In this document: positions 43,801 to 56,655 of the stretch, in pieces
How positions within the stretch are numbered: position 1 is the first letter of the stretch
How the letters are laid out: every line of letters starts with the position of its first letter
NCBI GenBank assembly: GCA_030867875.1
Contig: JAOWCC010000577.1
Location: forward strand, 150,900,344-150,964,343
Reading direction: 5' to 3'
Source: Actinernus sp. WN-2022
Lineage: Eukaryota > Cnidaria > Anthozoa > Actiniaria > Actinernidae
Length of the DNA: 64,000 nucleotides
Program-made: the position numbers and the translations under genes
Notes under the pieces: model-generated
The model's database searches: none
The model's input: the letters and a program-made list of their open reading frames with translations, nothing else
Told to the model about the DNA's origin: nothing

Positions 43801-46800
43801 CTCGGCCCTAGTTATGTCTGAAGCGCAATCCTATACAAGTCAGGTTAAATAACTAAGATGCCAGTCTATCATTACCGTTACAATCAATATGTTTAATTGA
43901 CCTGTAGAAATTATGAGCTAAAAGTATGTTAATATTTGGTCCTTACCAGGTTATTGATGTAATAGTTAAGCCTCTGGATCATGCCTTCGTGCGAGAATTC
44001 GTAGGGAAGATGAGGGACCTCCTAGCGTGTTAAGAATCAAAGTCGATAAGTAAGACTATACGAGAATTCGTAGGGAAGACGAGGGACCTCCTAGCATGTT
44101 AAGAATCAAAGCATTAAGTAAGACTATGCGAGAATTCGTAGGGAAGACGAGGGACCTCCTAGCATGTTAAGAATCAAAGCATTAAGTAAGACTATGCGAG
44201 AATTCGTAGGGAAGAGGAGGGACCTCCTAGCGTGTTAAGAATCAAAGTCGATAAGTAAGACTATGCGAGAATTCGTAGGGAAGACGAGGGACCTCCTAGC
44301 GTGTTAAGAATCGAAGTCGATAAGTAAGACTATACGAGAATTCGTAGGGAAGACGAGGGACCTCCTAGCATGTTAAGAATCAAAGCATTAAGTAAGACTA
44401 TGCGAGAATTCGTAGGGAAGACGAGGGACCTCCTAGCATGTTAAGAATCAAAGTCGATAAGTAAGACTATGCGAGAATTCGTAGGGAAGACGAGGGACCT
44501 CCTAGCATGTTAAGAATCAAAGTCGATAAGTAAGACTATGCGAGAATTCGTAGGGAAGACGAGGGACCTCCTAGCATGTTAAGAATCAAAGCATTAAGTA
44601 AGACTATGCGAGAATTCGTAGGAAAGACGAGGGACCTCCTAGCGTGTTAAGAATCAAAGTCGATAAGTAAGACTATGCGAGAATTCGTAGGGAAGACGAG
44701 GGACCTCCTAGCATGTTAAGAATCAAAGCATTAAGTAAGACTATGCGAGAATGCGTAGGGAAGACGAGGGACCTCCTAGCGTGTTAAGAATCAAAGTCGA
44801 TAAGTAAGACTATGCGAGAATTCGTAGGGAAGACGAGGGACCTCCTAGCATGTTAAGAATCAAAGCATTAAGTAAGACTATGCGAGAATTCGTAGGGAAG
44901 ACGAGGGACCTCCTAGCATGTTAAGAATCAAAGCATTAAGTAAGACTATGCGAGAATTCGTAGGGAAGACGAGGGACCTCCTAGCATGTTAAGAATCAAA
45001 GTCGATAAGTAAGACTATGCGAGAATTCGTAGGGAAGACGAGGGACCTCCTAGCATGTTAAGAATCAAAGTCGACATCGCCAGAAATAAGTGACATTCAG
45101 CAATGGCCAGCGGCTGCACTTTTGAATCCTGCGACCGGAGTTCGACTCCTACACTGGACATAAAAAAAAAAAATTACTTCTTTTTCTCCTTTCTCAGTTT
45201 TATTTATACTTTTCCTCTATGTTTACGCTATTAGAGCCGCCTTCAATACTAAAAACATTGTTGTTTACTGGCTCCGACACGGTCGTGAATGGAGATACCG
45301 CTGACCACAATTGGTATCGCAGACTCTTCTCTATAGGTCCGGTTAGGTCCTATTTTAGAAAAGGAACAATTCATTTGAATAACTGCTGGTCAGTTACAAA
45401 TACATTGCAGTTTCACAAGGAGATAACAAGCTGTCCATAGGTATGTTTTCATGGCGTTTTAGACGCTCGTGGCCAGAGATATTATGGTCTCAAGACAGTC
45501 AATTTTACGGGATTTAGCGTACAAAGATGGAGGATTCTGATGGCTCACTTCTAGATCCTTTATTCAACTGCAACACATTAATATGAAAGAACTTTGCAGC
45601 CACTTTGGAGGATGCTTAATGCGAAGATCGAGTCTTCGTTCGGGAGGTGAGGAGTAGACATTTTGCCAAACAGCGTAAATTCCCACTCAATATCCAAACT
45701 ATAAACTTGTAGTATGGTGTTTTTTCGCTTATTCGCACTGTAGCTTCTGTAAATTAATTGAAATTTCAATGCCTGTACTTCGTTCGTAAAATATTAATAC
45801 GAATTTCACGAGCAGATTGCTAACTATTAGGCAGCTGTACGTACTATAGATTGTAGAATCATACCCTGCATAGACATTTTGAATTTTGTATGTAGGGAAG
45901 TGAGAAATTGTAATTTAGCGATTTCACCCCTTAGTTCGCTTGTAATGTTATCAACTCCATTCAGTCACGTCTGAGCCGGAACTTGGTTATTGCGCAACCG
46001 CTCGTGTCACTTATTTCTGGCGATGATAAGTAAGACTATGCGAGAATTCGTAGGGAAGACGAGGGACCTCCTAGCATGTTAAGAATCAAAGTCGATAAGT
46101 ATGTCATTTCACGACTGATTTAGTTGATTTCTATGTTATTCATCAGGCTTTACGGAGTCGCAAGTCAACTCAAGTTTTTGACTTGCGTTCCGTTTGGCCA
46201 TGCACCCACTTGCACTAATGTGCGGTGGCTTGCGTTCACTTTTATCGAGCGTTTTATGTAACTTTCGCTAAAACGAAAATTGCATGATTGCGTGACGGAC
46301 CAAAACAGTGTTTGGTTTTAGTTTAGAACTTGATTGGCTGGTAATTACAAAACATTATACACAGCCAATAGAAAAGCTAAGCAAACGCAAAACCAAAGCA
46401 ATTACTTATTACTGTCGACACTATCGAAAACCGCTCCTATAGAAGCAAGAACGAAGTAACATTGCTAATGCACAAGATTATAAAAAAATATAGCTGTTCT
46501 TGCGCATAGGGACTAGTGTCATGAAAAGCGCAGGATGGTGGGAGAAAACAAGAAACCAAAAAAAGGAATTCGTGAATTTCTGAATTGACCAGAATTCTAG
46601 AGAATCCAGTACACATGACTAAAGTGCGCATGCGTACAACCACATTCGGTAACGTGGTGATGTCCTCTCTCTGATAAGCTCTCTTGTTATTTCCAAAGCA
46701 AGACATGTTTTTTTATGACGCGCCTCGCCTTAGTTTAGCAACAACTTACTTTTGACGCTAGAATCTCTTTGATGGCGTTTTCTATTTCAGTTTCGTTGTT

Positions 46801-49800
46801 CATGTCGATCGTGTATACGTAGGGTTTGCCGATAAAATCCTCAGCATAAGGATTCTGAGATGTAACCTGAAAAGATGTTGATATATGTCACCTGTCATTT
46901 TATGCCAGTATTGTTTTAGCATTTTGCATTTAAACTGAAATCAACAAAAACTTAAAACATTAGGAATGCAGCCGTCATATTTGTTTACCACTTTGATACA
47001 CCATGTATCGTTCATCATTATATCATAAGCTTTCACGTCAAAACTCTTTAGATACCACTTTTGAGGATTTTATCAAGTTAAAACAAAGTTCCAAACGAGA
47101 TTGTGAGATTATGTACAAGTACAAAGATTTTTTGACACACGCTAAACTCTGTAACTCAAACCCAAAACATCTTACTGATCTCAAATTTTCTATGAAAACT
47201 CAGTAAGTGTGCTGATGTTAAGGATCTATATAAAACTGAAGAACAACTTTCTAGATCTTATAATTAATATTTTAAAATCTTGATGACGTCACCTGAAACG
47301 ATTCATACGTCCGCCATCGTAAAGGAGTAAATAAAAGTACAATTTTATTTATACCTTTCGAAACGTTGGTTTGTCTCGGAAGAATGCTGCATTTTCGCGA
47401 TTCTGAGGAGGAATGAGCTGAAAAGAAATCAAATAAAGTTAGCGGAATAGGTTTTCTCAGTTAATGATGACCAGTCTTGTTACCTTAGGATTGATGTAAA
47501 AACAACCATTAGCTATAGCATCAAGTGGAGCAGGACCTTCGTATGGAAATCCAAGACCAATGAAAACCTGAAGGGAAAATATAAAAAAACGCGTTATTCA
47601 TAGAGGCATAAAACATTTAACAACTTACTCACAGCAACCTATTCACTCTTCTTAATATACTGATGCGCATATCTAATTCACTACTCGAAAACGAGGCTAT
47701 CCCCGCATCGTGGATGCCGCAACGTGCATTCGAGTTCGAAAGGACAATTCAGGATTTTTCCTTTTGTCTCCAACGCATAGAGGAACACAGCAATATTCCG
47801 TCCGCGACGCCATTTTGCTTTTCAGCTAAGCAACGATGCGGGGATAGCCTCGTTTTCGAGTAGCTAATTATATGCGCATAAATATTAAGAAGAGTCAATA
47901 ATAAGGGTAAGGGTATAGGCGAATCTTTGTGTACGTTTTTCTTCATTAGCATACATCAAACTTCAAGCAACGTACATACAAACAAACAGAGTCCATAAAT
48001 CGAAAGAGATTGTCCCACTTGATAATCACCGATAATTTGAGAGTGATATGATAAATGTATTTTGTGGAATGAGCGTTTAAAAATCTCAAAATTTACAAAG
48101 AATGTATGGCTGTCAGCAACTCTTGCCACCCAGCCCATTTTACAGTTTTGAAAAGTTAATTTGTCCGTAAATATTTAACGATATATATCAATCTCAAATT
48201 TTCGGTAATTACTAAGGGTGCGTGCGATTGACCGTATTCCGGAATAAGAATACCTAGAATGATCACTACAAATCACGTTTACTGGGATTTTTTAGCCACT
48301 GGAATAATAAATGTATCGTGAATGTCATATATCAGCAGGCGTTTGTAGCTTACAGTGAAAAATATGCCCGAACCAGTGATTTCCAGAGACTATTCCATCT
48401 ATTCCTATTCCGGAATACGGTCAATCGAACGCACCCTAAGTTTAAAATTATCTTTCAACTGATGTAGTTGGTTTGTTTGTAGCTTGAAGTTTAATTTAAT
48501 TTATTATAATGAGGCAAACATGTCAACAATGACGTCAGCAAGGATTGGCCTACAAGGGTTAGTGGTCGGGGTATGCGTATTAGGGTTAGTGGTAGGGGTA
48601 AGGGTATAAGAGTAAGAGTACTTTGGCAGATGCAGGAGAGCCTTCGGTTATAATTTTTAACACACACAAGTTGTTCTGGATATCAATTAGAAGACGGAAT
48701 TTGGACTGTGAGATTGAATGCAGGAAATAGCGAACATTAGAAACTATCTGTGATGTTAAATTGAAAGTCTCTTTTATCCTAAATTACGTGACTTCTTCGT
48801 GTTGGCCATCATTTAATGGATCTGTCCTGTCGGTGGTCCCTTCATGTAGGCAACACATGAATTGCTATCAAAATACAATAAAATTAACACAATACAAAAC
48901 ATTAGAGCGAAATACACAAAACAATAATAGAACACAATACACAATACAATTTGGTAGTAATTCATGTCTGCCTACATGAAAGGAGAACCGATCTGTCAGT
49001 ATATCAACGCGATCATGGGACAATGGATGGGGTGTCGTGTTTGTACCTTGGACTGCCTAAGAATTCTCATGAGCTCACTACCATTCACTATTCCATGGTT
49101 GATGACGTATTTAGGTACATCTGTCTCGAGTTCGTGTTCCTGGAAATGAAAATTAATGATTTTTAATACTTATACTTATTGCTTTTGAAATTCATTAGAT
49201 GTTAAAATACGATGGTATATCATTAACGTATTGATCGTTACTTCTTCGGAAGCAAGCCTTAGGGTTAGGCTTACTTGCAATTACTCGTTTGACTGATCTT
49301 AGAGCATATTTCGTTTGGGTAGAAAATATATTCGGGAAGACCGCTATAGCTCTCCCGTACCATAACTAGACAGTACTATGTGATTTTGATTGGATCAGGA
49401 GGACAGGAACAATGAGGGAAACCATTTCCAATTGACACAGCATGACGAACAGTAACTGATGTGAGTCATCATTCTTGTAACTTTAAAGAGGATACGTTAA
49501 TCGAATTGAACCTTTAATAATATAATATATATCTTTTGACAGGAAAGCCTTCTCACCCAAAGGTGGTTTTCGGAAGCCGGGTCCTTTAAATTTCTTTTAA
49601 ACAAACCTACAAAATTAACACCCTGAGATAGAAGAGAAATGCCATATGAATGTCCTGATATGGTTTTCAAACTTTTTCGACAGAGGATGACAAAGATTAA
49701 AAGCTAAAGTGGCCCGCGCGGGATCACCGCTATTATCGTTTTTCGCGTGACGTCATCATTTGCTTCTACCGAGCTGCCCTGTGTACATCACGTATCGATC

Positions 49801-52800
49801 CGTCATGGAGGAATGCTTCAGGACGAGAAAAGGGCAAAGATAAACTGTTTTTAAGGAGTGTGGCCTGATTTATATAACCTGTATTTCGTCAGAGAAATGT
49901 TCTGTATTTCTGCCTTCACTTTCGTGTGTCGAACTCTGTTGTAGAGCTGTCCATTAAAGTTTTATTGAAGAGTTTCTGTCGATGGCAAATAATGAAGTGC
50001 GGGTGATGTTTTCAGACTTTATACATACTTATACTTATACTTATACTTATACTTATACTTATACTTATACTTATACTTATACTTATACTTATACTTATAG
50101 AGTCCTGTGCTTGTTCGTCTCAAATCAAGTTGCGATATTAAGGTAACACTTCTGAATACATTCAATAGTTTATTGACTTTTTGTCAGGGAGAGATGTTTT
50201 AAATGTACATGTATACGTAATTGTAAAGCAATGGCACGATTCACGGACATTAAAAGAGTTTGGTCAAATCTGGTGTATTAAATGTTTTTATTTGCAGTTA
50301 ACTTATTTTAAACACACACGTAAACACCTACCAGTAAATTAAAATTGAAACAACTTGTTCCATTGAACAAATATTCATTCAGTCTTACTTTTCGTGTTTT
50401 TGTCGGTGAGCTAGAGCCATTATATTTCTGAATTTTTTTCCAGCTTGAAGAATTCACCTGCTACTAGTGCAATGTCAGCTAAAGTAGTAAAATGATAAGC
50501 AAAAAAAATCAACTTATGCATGTCTCCTCAGTACCAGAAGGAAGTTTTGACTCGATGCGAAATAACTCATGCCCCGACCCCAATGAAGTTTTGATTTGTA
50601 ACGAAATTAATGTAAAGACAATTGCAACTGCTGCGAAATATTCAATGTTCTTTCTTGCGGTACTGTCCCCTCTCCCTCTCTTCCCCAGAGAGAATGGTAT
50701 TGCTGGTTTTCACTTGACGTCATAGCCGCCATATTGGTGCCCTTAAACAATAGATTCCTCGTTAGCTTCTTTAGTTGGGGCACCAACATGGCCGCCATGC
50801 CCTTTGTCATTTGAATCTCTGGGGATTGAGTGAAAACCAGAATGGCCTTGCGTGACGTCACGCTTTTGGTCACGAGGTGTGAGGGCTGTAACTTCCCGGC
50901 ATTGGGCCACAGCAAAAATCTTGAATTGTCGTTTTTAAGCTGGGATTTTCTCCATTTTGATGAAAGGCTTTGTCAAAAGACTTCGAAATAATGATTTCCC
51001 GTCCAGAGAAATGATGGTTTCCTGCCTTTCCAATATATATAGTACAGAGTAAACAAGAAAAAGAGCGAGCTATGAGACTTAGAACACAAGACAAGCCGTT
51101 AGTTCTTCAAAGTTCAATATTTTAATTGTTTTCTTTTTTTTTCTCTGGGAAACTATATCAGTGATACGGGGAAACTGTAGTCACACAGTGCAGATACAGA
51201 GCTTGCCGCTTCCTGTGCAGTAACACGCATTTTTAGTATCATATTTATATTGAATGTTACCCTGCAATAAACAGCCAGCAGCATTAACAATGTTTTGAAA
51301 AGAATACAAAAGCTTATCTTACCGTATAGAATGGTCACAGCGTGATCTGTTCTGCTATAAACAAATACAACATGGATTTGCGGTCTAGCACCGCCATCTT
51401 GGAAATACTAGGCGCGCAAATAGATCTGGGATATTATGGAATCCTGCACCCAGACCCCATTTACTGAATAACTTGACGCGCGTAGACTACAACCTTCGCC
51501 AATTAAGTACGGACCGCCCGACAAAATAAGGCTATTCGATTCAAAACACTGAACGAACTCCTCCGACACATCGCGGGTATATTTTATGACTCCACTTGTC
51601 CCCCTCCCCTCCCCTTCACAGTGTTGTGATAGAAAGGCAACAGTTCAGTCTTCTCGAAAACCAACATTGAAATGGGGGAGGGGCCGGGGTCGTGTTAAAA
51701 ATAGCCGGAAATTGCTGAAGAGGTCTGAATTAAATGGCAGCTTGCTAGGGGTTGTAGGGACGACTGCAGCTTATACAAAAATGTCAAAATTTAGCGAGTA
51801 CCTTCATGTTTTCTGCGAATAATAAGAGTTTTGCTGGAAAGATAAGATTCAAATACTCAGACCATTTTCTCCAGAAACTGAGAAACAACATATGTTTTGG
51901 ACAATGTAGTTTAAGTTTTGGCCACAGAGCTAGGATAAATTGCCTTCAAACACGAAAGATTTACCGCCAACAGATAGTGTTTTCGGTAAAATTCCCATCA
52001 GCTCGCGCATGCGCCATGCCGCTTTATGTATGGTGCTCCGCTCGCGCGGGCCCCCTTAAAAGGAGAAGTATTCTTCCACTCAAACCTTTGCCATCTTTCA
52101 TCAAAATTGTCCTACATTTTCTGCAGTATACCTACAAAGCATACTCTGATAACAGAGTAGTTATTTTTTGTCTTTCATCATGAGAAAGTTTATCATCTTT
52201 GGAGTTGGCATTAAGCGCCATTTGGCTTACCGTATTTCTCACGTACAAGCAGCACCCGTAAAGCTCTTTAATTGGCATCTTGCAAGTTTTATCTGGTATT
52301 TAAGAAACGTTTAATGCCCTTGGAATTAAGAAGAACTTGAGGGTAAATGCTGAATACTACGAAATGCTCCGTAAAAAATAACAGTCTGTTGATTACATAG
52401 CTTAATTACCTATTTATTAAGTAGTTTAATTTATGTGTGCATCGTTAATGCTGCGGTAAAGCTCGCTTACTGATGAATGACACCTTACCGGACCTGCTGT
52501 GTTCGCATGGATCTCCATGTATTTATGTAGAATATCCAGATATGTTTGCTTTCCCTGAAAATTTTAATGATAAACAAAGTTAACACTAGTATCTGTAAAA
52601 AAAACATGTAACAATATTCCTATCAAGCATGTTTCTAATTTCTTTTGCGTACAGGAAGCATGTGGAAACAGAAAGGTATTGTGCTCGCTTGTACACCATT
52701 TTTAAATTGATTCTCGAAAAGAGACCGCGAAACGCATGAATGAGAACCGATTAAATATTCTAACAACTGAAGAATCAGTCAGTTTATAAATTATTTTAAT

Positions 52801-55800
52801 AAATGTAACCTGAATGAATCAATATTAATCAAACCCTGCGAGCAGAGCCTTCCTTCCGCTAAAAGAGAAAAGAGAAAGGAGAAAAGAAGGCTCTGCCGAA
52901 ATCCTGCCGTCAAGTTTATATTGAGCACGTTTCGAGCCCAGGTTGAATCAATGTGGCCTCAATGCCGTAAATTGAACCGGTTTCACGCCGATAAACCGAA
53001 CTGACTAGCCTAGAAGTTGGGGCTGCGACTTGACAGGATTTCGGCTTGGCTCTGCTCGATCACAGGGTGGATTAATCAATGCTTTCTTTGTATTTGAAGA
53101 ACCTACACGAAAATAGTTTGCTAACTTTCCATAGACGAGGCCTTGCATCTTCTTCTTAGGTGGCTCCATAGTTCTGATTAACTTTTGAGGAACCGCGAAT
53201 CCCATGAAGAGATTGTCAGGACTATGTGCTGTAAAACAAAGCAAATGCTTGGAATTATTTCTATCTCATTGAAACTTCTTGTTATATCGAAACCAGGAGA
53301 TCTAGAGTTGTAGTTCCCAAACTGCGTTACAAATTTGTAAAGCTTTGTAAACTTTTCAGACTTTTAGGTTCACTGATCCTTCATCAGTGAAGACCAAGCG
53401 ATCAAGTGAATTTCAGTGGAATTGTTAAAGGACACCCTGGCTGTTTGAACAAGTTGCCGTTAAATTGTTGGCAATATGGTCTAAGTTGAAAATATCAGTG
53501 TCGAAAAAACTGGAAAATACAGGAGTATGAGCCATTTTGGGCGCGAGCGCCGCCATCTTAGATCTGATGAGGTTTTTTGCGATCCCTATACACACTATGC
53601 ATAACTCGCGCGGTCACAACACGAAAAAGAGGCCGGTAGGTCCTCTGGAATGTTGAAATACTAGCAGGAGGTGTGAAACGTGTTGAACATGATTGCTTAG
53701 TTGAAAAATGTTGCTAATCTGTTCTCATTTATCCTTTATTTTTCTTTATAGTACAATCATCCAGGCGCATAGCAAATTAACGGCATTGTTTCACTGAACA
53801 TTCGTTCAATGCATTTCACAATCTTCCCGGGCGCTTCAATTTCAACATTCCAGAGGACCTACCGGCCTCGTTGACATGCTAGTTACCAGGACTTATGCAT
53901 GGGGTCTATTGTTACACAACAAAAGCTATTGTTTTCTGGCCAGAGAGTCATATCTTATCGACATAGCTAAAACTCTCGAACCTCTCGGCATGAACAAACG
54001 TGATGAAACTTAATATGTTATCTTGTAGACCCGTGTTTTTATGTTATCTCAAATCCATATTTTTACTTACGTCATTTCCTTTTTCCTCTTAGATTGTGCA
54101 ATCACCTTTATATTTATACTTGCCATTGTGAAATATTCATTTGTAAGGTCTACCTGAAGAAGGCTGGTTTGGCCAGCCGAAATATCGTAGAATTCTCAAT
54201 ATATACGTTGTTCGATCAACTTTTCTGTAGTCCTTGGACTTGTTTACTCATACTCGTGTCCAATTTTTACAATAACTAAAACATATTTTGCAATTTTTTC
54301 AACATATTTTCAACTTAGACCATATTGCCAACGATTTAACGGTAACTTGTTCCAACAGCCAGGGTGTCCTTTAAAAGCAGACACGCAAAATGAAGCTATT
54401 CGTATTAGAATGCTTTCATGTTGTGAACACATCCTTACGCATGCGCGCTTGATGAGCTTCACCGAGAATGACACGTGCGATTAACTTTCCCTCTCATACT
54501 CACATGTATTGAAAATAATACTCTTATTACTCGAGCGCGAGATCCATACTGTAAATTATGGACCGATGTTCAACCCTGCTTCGCGCGCGGGCCAGATAAA
54601 TAAGCATACCATAATGCTATGACGTCATAATTGTGAAATTAAAACGAAGTAATGCTCCGGATAAGAACGATAGCATGAACGGCAAGGAATTAATTAATGT
54701 TAATTTGCTATTCTTCTTTCTCGTAAATTCGAAGTAATGCCCTTTCATTAGATAACTTTTGAAGTTTTAATTTACTTTTGACCAAACTATGGTTTGGTTT
54801 CAATGAAAATCAACCGCGAGGAAAGTTCTCACATTTGTGATTCAAATATCTTTTATCTTCCCCTTTTACAAATGACCAACAGCACAGTTTCCTTTATTTT
54901 GTTCTTGTAACTTTGACTGAGGACATATCAGACAGCACTTAAAGGAGCAGTGTCACGATTCTGATTGGTTGTTATAGACAATGGAAAATCACGCTATGTC
55001 ACGCGCCGCTGCAAATTTCCCTTTCCATTGAAATAAATAAAATGCTGCTTTATAAAATATAACATCAAACCTAACCATATAATACTGAGGTATAGTTTTA
55101 AAGCAATTTCGGCTCGAGATATCGTGCAAATACGCCGATGCAAGCAGATTACTCACAGACTTCTACTTCTGTCACGTCTTTTGATTTCTTGTCCGCCTGA
55201 CACATTTTCAAACTTTGGGCATGAATACTAATCGTGACACTGCTCCTTTAAGACACATTCAAGCAACATCGTCCGAGAGGCCATACTCATTGCCGCAGTC
55301 TTGTTTTTTCCTATAGTTCTTAAGCGAGTCATTACTTAAAGTGCCTATAACCTTTTCGCCTTTTTTATAGCTTATGAACTTCCGAAAAGTTTTGAGTACT
55401 TCTGTGAAGAATATTTTGGTTTACTTTATTTCTACGCTTGTTTGAAATCGTGTAAATGTGACTTTTTGTTACCTTTCCTGATCTATGACCGCGTAATTAA
55501 AAGCCTGGGTCGAATCCTGTTTAGACGTCATCTCATTAATGCATTATTCTCCTTTCTATCACAACAACATTGATGCATAGAAAATATACACAGTTTGTGA
55601 GTTGTTAGTATAGAAAAACGTCATTTTAGTCAGACAACATGTTAAGTATTTCTTCAAATGATTGCAAAGCCGAATTAATTATATGACGTCACAGGTATCG
55701 ACCCAGGCTTTTCAGCTTACGCGGTCATGGGTCAGGAAAGGTCACATTTACACGATTTCAAACAAGCGTAGAACATAAAGCATTCCCTGTAAACCAAAAC

Positions 55801-56623
55801 ATTCTTCACAGAAGTACTCAAAACTTTTCGGAGGTTCATAAGCTATACAAATTGCAAAAAGGTTTATATAGGCACTTTAAATAAACGAAGCCAGATAAAA
55901 CCTTCTACATACGGTACATAGTCATGAGTTGTTGTGGATTAACATTCATGTCAGCCCAGATAGATCTTCCACCTGGTATCGCCTCTTTGTAAAACTGGTA
56001 ATTGAATTCGGGTTCAGTACCAAAGCTATCAAGAAGGAGCTGCTTACATCTGTGATGAGTAAAACATGAGAACATGGTATATGCACGAGTACGTAATTAC
56101 AGTAACTACACCCACAGCGACACGTTCAGTGGTTCACGCGTTATAAGAGAACGCATTTTCTCGTCTTGTTGTATTACAAAGAATCTCGGTCCGTTGCATG
56201 CTGTTTACAAAACCAGCTGGTCCTCAAAATATCAGAATGGAGGAGGGAGCGGGTACTACCGGCAAATTTATCTGGGGGTATGCGTGTACCTCTTGAAAAC
56301 ATTGTCCTGTACAAGACCAAAAGCTGGTACTTCCAGGCTAAATACGGTAAAACCAGCCTTGTCCCAGTCGTTCTGACTGGTAATTTTCCTGGTTGTGTTA
56401 ATGGTATACTTGTGGTTTGTTGTGGTTCATCGAGTTCTGGCAAGAATGAGCGGTGACGTCACAAGCTAGTCAAACCACAGGGATCCCATTAACCCAATCA
56501 GTAAAATGTCCAGCCAAAACACCCGAGACTACTAGGCTGCGGCTAAATGATCTCCCTTCCCCGTTCCGGAAAATTGATGCCCTCTTCCCAGACCCAAATA
56601 GAGGGATTTATATACCCAGGAGC

Positions 56624-56655
<32 letters not shown>

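Noticed and set aside
43992..45075. CRISPR-like array
   Set aside because: Units are tandem with no unique spacers, in an animal intron, and derived from the neighbouring exon.
53330..53400. Third hammerhead ribozyme (minus strand)
   Set aside because: CTGATGA is present, but the GAAA strand and stem III are eroded; noted only as a decayed relative.
56074..56456. Overlapping plus and minus ORFs of 89-100 codons
   Set aside because: No recognisable domain on either strand, and antisense or intronic to gene A.
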